Assembly (NCBI RefSeq): GCF_000190535.1
Contig: NC_015160.1
Location: 1,178,001-1,242,000, forward strand
Source of the DNA: Odoribacter splanchnicus DSM 20712
Lineage (GTDB): Bacteria > Bacteroidota > Bacteroidia > Bacteroidales > Marinifilaceae
Direction of reading: 5' to 3'
Length of the DNA: 64,000 nt
Positions within the stretch are counted from its first letter, which is position 1. Every line of letters starts with the position of its first letter. The notes under the pieces are model-generated. The model ran no database searches. It saw only the letters and a program-made list of their open reading frames with translations, and was not told the DNA's origin. A program made the translations under genes and the position numbers. Shown in pieces: positions 15,368 through 24,263 of the stretch.

Positions 15368-16231
15368 TTACATTTTCAAGGGTTCGATATGGATAGTCGC
15401 ATCGATCTTCAATTCTGTTTTTATCTGCATTTCGATAAGGGTAGCTTTTCTATGAGCTTCCTCCACGGTCTCTTCCCCGGGCACTTGGATATGAAAAGTG
15501 AATTCGATATGGTCCCCATAATGATGAATGTGGTAATGATGCGGATAAGCCACATTTCCCATTTCAGCTTTCACGATCTGTTCTACTTTCCCGATCACTT
15601 CTTCCGAAGGTTCTTCTCCTAAAATTTTATTTACTGCTTCGCGAATAATCCCATAGGCGGCATAGAATAACATGAAAGATATCAACATACCCAATACACT
15701 GTCGATCCACCAGAAATAGGGGCTGAGAAAAAGTCCGGCCAAAACCATCAGTGACGATAAAGCATCGCTCCGGTGATGCCATCCGTCCGCTTTTACAGCA
15801 GCGTTACCGGTTTTACGGGCGATATAAAAAGCATAGCGGGCCAATCCTTCTTTTAAGACAATCGAAGCAACCGTAGCCAGATAAGCCAACCAGCCGAAAT
15901 CAGCCGCCTCATGTCCCCTCAATTTTGCGATAGCGTCTTTCATAAACTCTACTCCGACCAAAGCCAACAGAATAGCGATAATCAATGCAGAGATTTGTTC
16001 CCAGCGGCCGTGTCCGAACGGATGCTCCTTATCCGGTTTCTTCGAGGATAATTTAATTCCAAGAATTACGACCAAAGAAGTCAGGGAATCCGAAAGGGTA
16101 TGCCAGGCATCGGCAATCAAAGCAAGCGAGGCCGATGCAATACCGGCATAATATTTTAAAACAAACAAGAGTAGATTCAGAATAACGGAAACGAGTCCTT
16201 CCCGATACCCCAATTTTGAATGTTGATCCAT
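15368..16231 (-). CDS. Cation diffusion facilitator family transporter
   Basis: The 287-residue protein exports divalent cations (probably Zn2+, possibly Fe2+, Mn2+ or others) from the cytoplasm by proton exchange. Six membrane segments are visible in residues about 10-205. The metal site motifs are HTLSD in the second segment and HHRSD in the fifth, both the HxxxD type. The C-terminal soluble domain (YPHHYHIHHYGDHIEFTFHI) is histidine-rich and likely binds regulatory metal at the dimer interface. It starts 9 bp after the ClC gene and is the last gene of a four-gene leftward operon. Confidence 0.9.
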   Translation of the reverse strand: MDQHSKLGYREGLVSVILNLLLFVLKYYAGIASASLALIADAWHTLSDSLTSLVVILGIKLSSKKPDKEHPFGHGRWEQISALIIAILLALVGVEFMKDAIAKLRGHEAADFGWLAYLATVASIVLKEGLARYAFYIARKTGNAAVKADGWHHRSDALSSLMVLAGLFLSPYFWWIDSVLGMLISFMLFYAAYGIIREAVNKILGEEPSEEVIGKVEQIVKAEMGNVAYPHHYHIHHYGDHIEFTFHIQVPGEETVEEAHRKATLIEMQIKTELKIDATIHIEPLKM

Positions 16232-16240
16232 ATGATTCTA

Positions 16241-18019
16241 TTATTCGTCGGAAAAATGTTGAAGCACCCTTCTGTAAGTGTTGAATATCTTTGCTTTCGA
16301 AACAAACCCGATATATCTTCCTTCCTCGATCACAGGTAAATTCCAGGCTCCTGTATCTTCAAATTTTTTCATAACCAGGTCCATCGAATCCGTCACATCG
16401 ACAATCGTAGGTGGAGTTGTCATAAAGTCGCGGACAAAGGTGACATTGTACAAATCCTGATTGAACATGATCTTACGGATATCGTCCAGCAATACAATCC
16501 CCAGCAATGCTTCGTTTTCATCGATCACCGGGAAAATATTTCTACTGGAACGGGAAACTTTTTTCACCAGATCCCCCAAAGTAGCCTCTATGGATATCGT
16601 CTGTAAGTCGGTCTCGATGACTTTATTCAGCTTCATCAAAGTCAGCACGGCTTTATCTTTATTATGGGTAATCAGATCTCCTTTCATAGCCAGCCGACGT
16701 GCATAAATAGAGTAAGGCTCCATGCCCCGCCCCGTTAAATGGGCCGTCACCGAGGTTATCATCAAGGGCACCAGCAAACTATAGCCACTGGTAATCTCAG
16801 CGATCAGGAACATAGCTGTCAACGGAGAATTCATGACACCCGACATCACCCCGGCCATACCTGCCAATACAAAATAACTGACAGGAACCGTGATCACTCC
16901 GGTCATATTGATCAGGTAAGCAATCAGGAATCCGGTAACTCCCCCAGTGAACAAACTGGGAGCGAAAACACCTCCAACCCCCCCACTACCGTTGGTGAAA
17001 GCTGTAGCTACTACTTTGATAAATACCAAACCGATCACATACAAAACAACGACGAATGCATAGTTCCGGAAATCGAAAAAATAGGTATTGTTCAACAGTG
17101 CATCTGCATTATCGGTCAGCAAAGCTTCCAAAGAAGAGTATCCTTCACCGTAGAGAGGCGGAAAAATATAGATCAGCAAGCCCAATAATGCTCCTCCTAC
17201 CAAAATTCTTTTGAATTGGTTCTTTATCCCGGTAATAAATTTCTCGATTCGGATATTCGTCCGGATAAAATATACAGAAACCAATCCACACAATATCCCC
17301 AGAATAATATAATACGGCACATTAGCCAAGGCAAAATGTTCGTGTACGGCGAATTCGAGGACCACCCCTTCGCCCATCAGAAAATATACAATAACGTAAG
17401 ATGAAATGGCAGCAATCATCAAAGGCACCAAGGAAGCCATCGTCAGATCCAGCATCAGTACCTCCAGGGTAAATACGATACCGGCAATCGGAGCTTTGAA
17501 AATTCCGGCGATAGCCCCGGCTGCCCCACACCCGATCATCAAGGTCATCACCTTGTAGTTCATGTGGAAAAAACGGGCCATATTCGAACCGATGGAAGCA
17601 CCGGTCAGTACAATCGTCGCTTCCGTTCCCACCGATCCTCCAAAGCCAATCGTAATTGTACTGGCAATCATAGAGGAGTAGTTATTATGAGGTTTGATCA
17701 TACTATTACGCCGGGAAATCGCATATAATACCTTTGTCACTCCATGACTGATATCTTCCCTCACAAAATAACGAACAAACAGGGAGGTCAACCAAATCCC
17801 TATAAAAGGAAGAATAAAAAACAACAAACTTCCGCTATCTATCTGCAAACGCTCGGTCAGAAACTGGTGGGTATAATGGACGGAATTTTTCAGGAATACC
17901 CCGGCCAGTCCGGTGATAATACCTACCAGAAGACTCAGGATGACGATAAAATTCCTTTCTTTGATATGGCGTACCCGCCAACTCAAAAAACTCACATACC
18001 AGTTATTCCACCACGACAT
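16241..18019 (-). CDS. ClC chloride channel/antiporter with two CBS domains
   Basis: The 592-residue protein has a ClC membrane domain of about 440 residues followed by a pair of CBS domains. The GSVGTEATIVLTGASIGS stretch corresponds to the GxEGP filter region and keeps the gating glutamate. The segment APIAGIVFTLEVL keeps the glutamate of the internal proton path, and GVGGVFAPSLF matches the GxFxP motif. The first GSGIP motif is not conserved (ISHGVTKVL). The CBS pair (FPVIDENEALLGIVLLDDIRK and LPVIEEGRYIGFVSKAKIF) may bind adenine nucleotides. It lies 42 bp after the DUF4831 gene and 9 bp before the CDF gene. Confidence 0.9.
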   Translation of the reverse strand: MSWWNNWYVSFLSWRVRHIKERNFIVILSLLVGIITGLAGVFLKNSVHYTHQFLTERLQIDSGSLLFFILPFIGIWLTSLFVRYFVREDISHGVTKVLYAISRRNSMIKPHNNYSSMIASTITIGFGGSVGTEATIVLTGASIGSNMARFFHMNYKVMTLMIGCGAAGAIAGIFKAPIAGIVFTLEVLMLDLTMASLVPLMIAAISSYVIVYFLMGEGVVLEFAVHEHFALANVPYYIILGILCGLVSVYFIRTNIRIEKFITGIKNQFKRILVGGALLGLLIYIFPPLYGEGYSSLEALLTDNADALLNNTYFFDFRNYAFVVVLYVIGLVFIKVVATAFTNGSGGVGGVFAPSLFTGGVTGFLIAYLINMTGVITVPVSYFVLAGMAGVMSGVMNSPLTAMFLIAEITSGYSLLVPLMITSVTAHLTGRGMEPYSIYARRLAMKGDLITHNKDKAVLTLMKLNKVIETDLQTISIEATLGDLVKKVSRSSRNIFPVIDENEALLGIVLLDDIRKIMFNQDLYNVTFVRDFMTTPPTIVDVTDSMDLVMKKFEDTGAWNLPVIEEGRYIGFVSKAKIFNTYRRVLQHFSDE

Positions 18020-18061
18020 AATTCAAGTACTAATACCAATACAGATAGCCTGTATCAGCGA

Positions 18062-19186
18062 TTATTTTTTCCGAATACTTTTCAAGGATCCGAACTGCGG
18101 ATAAAATTCCAGCATCAACCCTTCGCTACTAATCACATCCACAGGAAATTTCTTAATTTCTCCCAATTGAGGAACAATAGCAGGATAACTCATTATTTCT
18201 TCTTTCCCTTTCAGTAACTTCAACGTAGCTGTAGCAGGTACCCTATAATAAACAGCAGCCGCTTCACCTCCTCCACTCACCGGTGACGAAGCCGGAACCA
18301 CAGCCTCTTCAATCTTCAGAAAATAAGCCTGAGCGGCAACATTTTTCGTATCTGTCACTCCGTTTTGTTCAGAAAACCGGAAAGCGACAACCGGTTCGTT
18401 AGCCTTTTCCGGAATACACTGGAATACCCGTTTTACCTTGACAGTTTCTCTTTTACCTAAGAAAAGACTCAGGTAGTTTTTTTCCATCCGATCGAATTCT
18501 TTCAATATGATCTCTAAAGATTTTCCATCAGGAACATTATTTTCAGCTCCCAATAATTTTACTCTTTCCGAGCGAATCCGGAAAATCTCACTTACTGCTT
18601 CTTTTACATTGTCAACATCGGTCTTAACAGCATAATGTACGATCGGATCCCAAATTCTCTTCATCTCACCGTCCACCTCCTGATAAGTATAATTGGTATC
18701 CAACACTTCTTTCAGCTGATTATAAGTATTCAGTTTCATGATATCGATCCTCTCTTCGTCCCCCAAGGCCTCGGCGATATACTTCATCTCTTTTTTTTCA
18801 TTGAAAACTTCCCCTTTACCGGCAGCGATACCTGCCAGAAAACCTTCAGCACTAAGGCTCAGTGTCACCGGCCAATAATCCCCGTTGGCAGAAACAGAAT
18901 ACACCGCCTTTTCATCCGGAATATACTGTGGAAGAACATTTATTTTTTTTATGGCCCATTTTTCGGAGACTTGTGTCGCTTCAGGACGGATTCCCAATTC
19001 TTTCTCGGCATAATTCTGATAGGGTCCGGGAACAAAACGTTCGCATTCCAAGATGACCTCTACTTCATAGGCTACTTTAGGTAAAGTATAATTTACGTTC
19101 ACTAACGTAGTCAGTTCTTTCTTTTTTTGAGCTGCGGCAGCCAGACAAACCACCAACATTAACGATACAATAAAAACTCTTTTCAT
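18062..19186 (-). CDS. DUF4831 family protein, exported
   Basis: The start at 19186 gives about 374 residues beginning with a signal peptide (MKRVFIVSLMLVVCLAAAAQ). The rest has VPGPYQNYAEKELGI and the repeated beta-rich segments that define DUF4831, a family known from Bacteroidota with no known function. A cleavable signal without a lipobox suggests the periplasm. The longer in-frame start at 19288 lies inside the Nnr gene and lacks a signal peptide, so it is rejected. The gene begins 11 bp after Nnr and belongs to the same operon. Confidence 0.75.
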   Translation of the reverse strand: MKRVFIVSLMLVVCLAAAAQKKKELTTLVNVNYTLPKVAYEVEVILECERFVPGPYQNYAEKELGIRPEATQVSEKWAIKKINVLPQYIPDEKAVYSVSANGDYWPVTLSLSAEGFLAGIAAGKGEVFNEKKEMKYIAEALGDEERIDIMKLNTYNQLKEVLDTNYTYQEVDGEMKRIWDPIVHYAVKTDVDNVKEAVSEIFRIRSERVKLLGAENNVPDGKSLEIILKEFDRMEKNYLSLFLGKRETVKVKRVFQCIPEKANEPVVAFRFSEQNGVTDTKNVAAQAYFLKIEEAVVPASSPVSGGGEAAAVYYRVPATATLKLLKGKEEIMSYPAIVPQLGEIKKFPVDVISSEGLMLEFYPQFGSLKSIRKK

Positions 19187-19197
19187 AGTAATTGTTA

Positions 19198-20712
19198 TTA
19201 TTTTTCTAATCTTTTCCAGGCCTCTCCCATTCTCTCGGCTATCATTCCGGCACAACATCCTCTCCGGCCTTCTTTTTCCGCGACACAATCACCGGCCAGC
19301 CCATGGGCAAAAACTCCTATCCGGAGCAAATCCAACAAATTCAATTTATTGGCAGCCAAAGCCAGCAGCACTCCTGTTAAAACATCCCCCGCCCCGCCTT
19401 TAGCCATTCCCGGATTACCACTCATATTGAAGAAAAGCCGGCGATCCGGAGTAGCGATAACGGAATGAGCTCCTTTCAACACGATATGCACCCGATATTG
19501 ATTTGCAAAAATGCTTAATTTATTTAATCTCTCAAAATCATTTACACTTTTTCCTGCTAATCTTTCAAATTCTTTCATATGCGGAGTAAGAATACAGCCT
19601 TCATGGAGTAAATCCAATAACTCCCGGTGTTCCGCTATAATATTCAGCGCATCTGCATCCAGAATCGTCGTCCCTCTCCAGGTACGTAATAATTTTTCCA
19701 ATCCACCGACAGTCTCCGGTCCTTGCCCTATAGCAGGTCCGACAGCAATCGCATCGTAATCTCTCAGTTTACAGACAGCAGAAAACCGTTCGGCCGATTC
19801 ATCCGGATCAGGAATCGCTTCCGGCACAGTCGTCTGTATCACCTCGATTCCTTTACCCGGAATATGACAGTACAACAAACCGATACCCGAGCGTACAGCC
19901 GCTTTAGCCCCCAAAACAGCCGCCCCCATCATCCCATAACTGCCAGCGATCAACAGTCCTTTCCCATTAGTACCTTTATGAGCAAAAACCGGCGAAGGAG
20001 GTAAAATCGCTTTTACCGTATCTTCTGTCGTATAAAACCAATCGGTCGGTTGCCGAGCGATGATTTCAGGATGTAAGCCGATATCCAGCACTTCCCACCG
20101 GCCGACATATTTTTCATTCTCCGCCAGCATAAAGGCTAACTTCGGGAACTGAAAAGTGAAGGTATACTCTGCACAAACAATGGTTTCGGGATCGTTCCAG
20201 GTATTATCCTCCCCTGCCAACCCGGAAGGAATATCGACAGCCACCACCCGGTTAACAGAAGCATTCATTTGCTTGATAATCCGGGCTGCCAAACCGGTTA
20301 CCGGACGATTCAGCCCCGATCCGAAAATAGCATCGATCACGATTTCTCCCTTCTGTAACACCAAATCATCGGCCTGCTTTAATTCTTCCACCTTTCCCCT
20401 GGTCAACCAACGCCGATAATTCGCCTCACAATCGGGGCTTCTATCCTGGGTCCCGGCAATCCGGAATACTCTGACCGGCACTCCCCGCCGATTCAATAAT
20501 CTGGCAATCGCATATCCATCGCCACCATTATTCCCATTCCCGGCAATCACGACCACTCCTGCAACTTCAGTGAAAATTTTCAAAAAACGATCTGTCCAAA
20601 TCCCGGCAGCCCGTTCCATCAAATCCAAAGAGCTTACCGGCTCATGCTCAATTGTATATTTATCAATCGCAGCCAGCTGAGCCGTTCGAAAAACTTTATT
20701 TAACTTTTCCAT
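19198..20712 (-). CDS. nnr: Bifunctional NAD(P)H-hydrate repair enzyme Nnr
   Basis: The 504-residue protein repairs damaged (hydrated) NADH and NADPH. Residues 1 to about 215 form the YjeF_N epimerase domain with VVVIAGNGNNGGDGYAIARLL and VVAVDIPSGL. The rest is the ADP/ATP-dependent dehydratase domain of ribokinase-like fold, with GSYGMMGAAVLGAKAAVRSG, LTPHMKEFERL and the nucleotide-binding GNPGMAKGGAGDVLTG. Length and domain order match the usual bacterial fusion. It heads the leftward operon and is divergent from the first POT transporter across a ~50-bp space. Confidence 0.93.
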   Translation of the reverse strand: MEKLNKVFRTAQLAAIDKYTIEHEPVSSLDLMERAAGIWTDRFLKIFTEVAGVVVIAGNGNNGGDGYAIARLLNRRGVPVRVFRIAGTQDRSPDCEANYRRWLTRGKVEELKQADDLVLQKGEIVIDAIFGSGLNRPVTGLAARIIKQMNASVNRVVAVDIPSGLAGEDNTWNDPETIVCAEYTFTFQFPKLAFMLAENEKYVGRWEVLDIGLHPEIIARQPTDWFYTTEDTVKAILPPSPVFAHKGTNGKGLLIAGSYGMMGAAVLGAKAAVRSGIGLLYCHIPGKGIEVIQTTVPEAIPDPDESAERFSAVCKLRDYDAIAVGPAIGQGPETVGGLEKLLRTWRGTTILDADALNIIAEHRELLDLLHEGCILTPHMKEFERLAGKSVNDFERLNKLSIFANQYRVHIVLKGAHSVIATPDRRLFFNMSGNPGMAKGGAGDVLTGVLLALAANKLNLLDLLRIGVFAHGLAGDCVAEKEGRRGCCAGMIAERMGEAWKRLEK

Positions 20713-20758
20713 AACATTAACTCAATCGTTTTAAAGACGAAAAATACGGAAATATTCT

Positions 20759-20766
20759 TACATTTG
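20759..20766 (+). promoter_or_regulatory. -7 box for the first POT transporter gene
   Basis: TACATTTG matches TAnnTTTG and lies 39 bases before the ATG at 20806. It overlaps the earlier in-frame start codon at 20764, which is therefore unlikely to be used. Confidence 0.6.
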
Positions 20767-20805
20767 CGACCGAAGTGGATTAATATTAACTTAAATACAT
20801 TATCT

Positions 20806-22365
20806 ATGTCTAAAAATCATCCTAAGGGGTTGCTTACTGCAGCTCTGAGTAATATGGGAGAACGCTTCGGCTACTATATCATGAATGCCGTATTGGTGTT
20901 GTTCCTGTGTTCTAAATTTGGTTTAAGCGAAGCCGCCAGTGGTACTATTTACTCATTCTTTTATGCTGGCATATATATTTTAAGTCTTGTCGGAGGTCTG
21001 ATTGCTGACCGCACTCAAAATTACAAAGGAACTATTAAAACAGGTCTTGTTGTAATGGCCACCGGATACATTATTCTTTCCATTCCAATTCTTGCTACGG
21101 CAGCCAACACCACCTGGTTGCTGACCCTTACCTGTTTTGCACTTTTCCTGATTGCATTCGGAAACGGTTTGTTCAAAGGAAATCTGCAGGCAATTGTCGG
21201 CCAGATGTATGATAATTTCGAAGCCGAAGCTGCCAAGAAAGGCCCGGAGGCTCTCAAAATCGCAAAAGACAAACGGGACTCCGGATTCCAGATTTTTTAT
21301 GTATTTATTAATGTGGGTGGATTGATCGCTCCATTCATTGCACCGGTATTACGCCAGTGGTGGTTGGGTGTAAACGGTTTCACTTACAATGCACAACTTC
21401 CGGCACTTTGCCATGAATATATCAACAACGCCGCTGCCATGGCTCCCGAAGCATTGGCGAACTTGCAACAATTAATAACTTCAGCCGGAGGTTCCATTGT
21501 TGACTTGACCGTTTCTTGCGCTCAATATTTACAGATTTTCAATGAAGGTATCCACTATTCATTCATTGCATCTGTTGCCGCGATGCTGATTTCTCTCATT
21601 ATTTTCTTCGTCTCTCAAAAAACATTTCCTACTCCTGCAAAGAAAATTGCAGCTCAAAATGTAAGTTACACACCAGAAGAAAAAGCTGCTATGGCGAAAG
21701 AAATCAAACAAAGAATGTATGCGCTGTTCGCTGTATTGGGTATCGTTATCTTTTTCTGGTTCTCGTTTCACCAGAATGGTATGTCCTTATCATTCTTTGC
21801 CCGTGATTTCGTAGATTCGTCGGCCGTTGCACCAGAAGTATGGCAAGCAATCAATCCGTTCTTCGTAATTGCGCTGACACCTGTCATCATGGCCATTTTC
21901 GGAGGATTAGCAAAACGCGGTAAAGAAATTTCAACTCCCCGCAAAATTGCAATCGGTATGTTCATTGCAGGAACGGCATTCTTGTTCCTTGCCGTTTTTT
22001 CTCTGATAAAGGGTTATCCCTCCGCAAACGACTTCAAATTATTACCCATTGCAGAACAAATGGCAAACAAAGCTCATTGGTGGGTTTTGATTGCAACCTA
22101 TTTCTTCCTGACGGTTGCTGAATTGTTTATCTCTCCGCTGGGACTGTCTTTCGTATCGAAAGTAGCACCTAAAAGTATGCTAGGTCTGTGTCAGGGTCTG
22201 TGGTTGGCGGCTACGGCTCTTGGTAACCTGTTGCTTTGGATTGGCCCGCTCATGTATAATGCATGGCCGATCTGGCAATGCTGGACAGTATTCTTTATTG
22301 TATGTCTCGTGTCCATGGGAGTCATGTTGGGTATGGTTAAATGGCTTGAAAGAGTCACAAAATAA
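20806..22365 (+). CDS. POT family peptide transporter (first of a tandem pair)
   Basis: The start at 20806 gives about 519 residues (MSKNHPKGLLTAALSNMGERFGYY). The ExxERFxYY motif near residue 20 and the FFxxINxGGLIAPF motif (FQIFYVFINVGGLIAPF) are signatures of proton-coupled di/tripeptide transporters in the major facilitator superfamily. Extra hydrophobic helices in the middle (about residues 195-270) and 12-14 membrane segments are present. A similar POT gene follows 88 bp later. Together they would take up short peptides produced outside the inner membrane. Confidence 0.9.
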   Translation: MSKNHPKGLLTAALSNMGERFGYYIMNAVLVLFLCSKFGLSEAASGTIYSFFYAGIYILSLVGGLIADRTQNYKGTIKTGLVVMATGYIILSIPILATAANTTWLLTLTCFALFLIAFGNGLFKGNLQAIVGQMYDNFEAEAAKKGPEALKIAKDKRDSGFQIFYVFINVGGLIAPFIAPVLRQWWLGVNGFTYNAQLPALCHEYINNAAAMAPEALANLQQLITSAGGSIVDLTVSCAQYLQIFNEGIHYSFIASVAAMLISLIIFFVSQKTFPTPAKKIAAQNVSYTPEEKAAMAKEIKQRMYALFAVLGIVIFFWFSFHQNGMSLSFFARDFVDSSAVAPEVWQAINPFFVIALTPVIMAIFGGLAKRGKEISTPRKIAIGMFIAGTAFLFLAVFSLIKGYPSANDFKLLPIAEQMANKAHWWVLIATYFFLTVAELFISPLGLSFVSKVAPKSMLGLCQGLWLAATALGNLLLWIGPLMYNAWPIWQCWTVFFIVCLVSMGVMLGMVKWLERVTK

Positions 22366-22385
22366 TAACAACGCTCTAAAACAAC

Positions 22386-22424
22386 AAAGTCCTCTAAGCA
22401 TTCATTGCCCCGGGGACTTTTGCT
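22386..22424 (+). terminator. Hairpin terminator between the POT genes
   Basis: AAAGTCC (22386-22392) and GGACTTT (22414-22420) pair across a 21-base loop and are followed by TGCTTTT. It may limit read-through into the second POT gene. Confidence 0.5.
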
Positions 22425-22453
22425 TTTAACCTACTAATTTAATTTATAATATT

Positions 22454-24142
22454 ATGTTTCAAAACCAACCTAAAGGATTGTATGCCCTGGCTCTTGCAAA
22501 CACAGGAGAACGTTTCGGGTATTACACGATGCTTGCTATCTTTACACTTTTCCTGCAAGCAAAATTTGGCTTCAGTTCAGCAGCTACATCAAACATTTTT
22601 GCGGGTTTCTTAGCCTTAGTTTATTTTTTACCCATCTTAGGGGGTATCCTGGCCGATAAATTCGGTTATGGTAAAATGGTAACAGCAGGTATCATCGTCA
22701 TGTTTGCCGGTTATACCTGTCTTGCTATTCCTACCGGAGGGGATGCTTTTGGAGTTGCCGCTATGTTCGGGGCTCTTTTCCTGATCGCATTAGGTACCGG
22801 ATTATTCAAAGGTAATCTCCAGGTAATGGTAGGAAACCTTTACGACGATCCTAAATATTCAGACAAACGGGACACAGCATTCAGTTTATTTTATATGGCG
22901 ATCAATATCGGTGCTCTTTTTGCTCCGACAGCCGCTTCAAAAATCACAGAAAATTTCATGGCGAAAGCAGGCCTTAAATACCAAGGTGATATACCTGCAC
23001 TTTGCCACGAATATCTGGAAAAAGGCCAGCAAATGGCAGCTAATTCCCTGGACACCCTGACTCATTTCGCACAGTCACAAGCTTCCGCATTCAACGGAGA
23101 TCTGGCAACATTCGCTCATAAATACATCGATGAATTATCACTTTCTTACCACTATGGTTTCGCAGTGGCTTGTATATCTCTGATTGTATCTATGTTGATC
23201 TATCAGGTATTCAAGAGTACCTTCAAACATGCAGATATCAATACCAAACAAGCTGCAGCAAGCGGAAAACAAGAAAATATTGTCGAATTAACTCCGGAAC
23301 AAACCAGATCCCGCATTACCGCTCTCGTACTGGTATTCGCCGTAGTGATCTTCTTCTGGATGGCTTTCCACCAAAACGGCCTTACCCTTACTTTCTTTGC
23401 CCGTGATTATACAGCCAGAACCGCCGATGGCGCTATAGGTATGAGCTTTAATGTTTTCAACCTGGTATTCGTGATTACTTTGATTTATAGTTTGTTCTCT
23501 CTGTTCCAGTCCAAAGAAGCTAAATCCAAACTGATATCGGCAGTTGTCGCAGTTATTTCTGTCAGCATATTAGTCTACAAATATCTGTCGTTAGCACCGG
23601 GTTCTTTCATTGAAGTTCTTCCTCAGATGTTCCAGCACTTCAATCCGTTCTTCGTTGTTGCTCTGACCCCTGTATCTCTTGCTGTATTCGGAGCTTTGGC
23701 CAAGCGAGGCAGCGAACCTTCGGCACCCCGTAAAATCGGTATCGGTATGTTTATCGCAGCTTTAGGATTTACCGTGATGGCTCTGTCTTCTATGGGACTT
23801 CCCACTCCCAATCCTGACGGAGCGATTGTTGTAGCTAATGATTTACTCGTATCTCCTTCTGTTTTGATCAATACCTACCTGGTATTAACCTTTGCCGAAT
23901 TGTTTCTTTCACCTATGGGTATTTCATTCGTATCGAAAGTAGCCCCTCCAAAATACAAAGGTTTGATGATGGGTTTATGGTTCGGAGCAACTGCAGTCGG
24001 TAACTATCTGGTTTCTATCATCGGTATGCTTTGGGGTCACATGCCATTATGGGCATTATGGTCTATCCTCATCGTTTTGTGTCTGATCTCTGCATTATTC
24101 ATCTTTATGATGATGAAACGTTTGGAGAATGCCACGAAATAA
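22454..24142 (+). CDS. POT family peptide transporter (second of a tandem pair)
   Basis: The 562-residue protein has the same signatures as its neighbour: NTGERFGYYTMLAIF at residues about 16-30, and FSLFYMAINIGALFAPT. The conserved AFHQNGLTLTFFARDY segment occurs in both copies (AxHQNGxxLxFFARDF). The pair probably arose by an old duplication, since many segments align but identity is moderate. This copy has a longer loop between the central helices. A strong terminator follows the stop. Confidence 0.9.
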   Translation: MFQNQPKGLYALALANTGERFGYYTMLAIFTLFLQAKFGFSSAATSNIFAGFLALVYFLPILGGILADKFGYGKMVTAGIIVMFAGYTCLAIPTGGDAFGVAAMFGALFLIALGTGLFKGNLQVMVGNLYDDPKYSDKRDTAFSLFYMAINIGALFAPTAASKITENFMAKAGLKYQGDIPALCHEYLEKGQQMAANSLDTLTHFAQSQASAFNGDLATFAHKYIDELSLSYHYGFAVACISLIVSMLIYQVFKSTFKHADINTKQAAASGKQENIVELTPEQTRSRITALVLVFAVVIFFWMAFHQNGLTLTFFARDYTARTADGAIGMSFNVFNLVFVITLIYSLFSLFQSKEAKSKLISAVVAVISVSILVYKYLSLAPGSFIEVLPQMFQHFNPFFVVALTPVSLAVFGALAKRGSEPSAPRKIGIGMFIAALGFTVMALSSMGLPTPNPDGAIVVANDLLVSPSVLINTYLVLTFAELFLSPMGISFVSKVAPPKYKGLMMGLWFGATAVGNYLVSIIGMLWGHMPLWALWSILIVLCLISALFIFMMMKRLENATK

Positions 24143-24191
24143 TAAAATTTCTTTTAGCATTAAAAGAAGTCTAAAAAACAATAATTAAATA

Positions 24192-24223
24192 ACAAAAGCT
24201 GCTCTGTTCCGGGCAGCTTTTGT
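24192..24223 (+). terminator. Intrinsic terminator after the POT pair
   Basis: ACAAAAGCTGC and GCAGCTTTTGT pair across a 10-base loop, with T-rich sequence inside and after the stem. Confidence 0.75.
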
Positions 24224-24235
24224 TATGATTATAAT

Positions 24236-24243
24236 TATATTTG
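24236..24243 (+). promoter_or_regulatory. -7 box for the SpoIIE-type sensor gene
   Basis: TATATTTG matches TAnnTTTG and lies 20 bases before the ATG at 24264. The earlier in-frame ATG at 24225 precedes this box and is rejected. Confidence 0.65.
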
Positions 24244-24263
24244 CAGGCAAAAGAAAGGTAAAT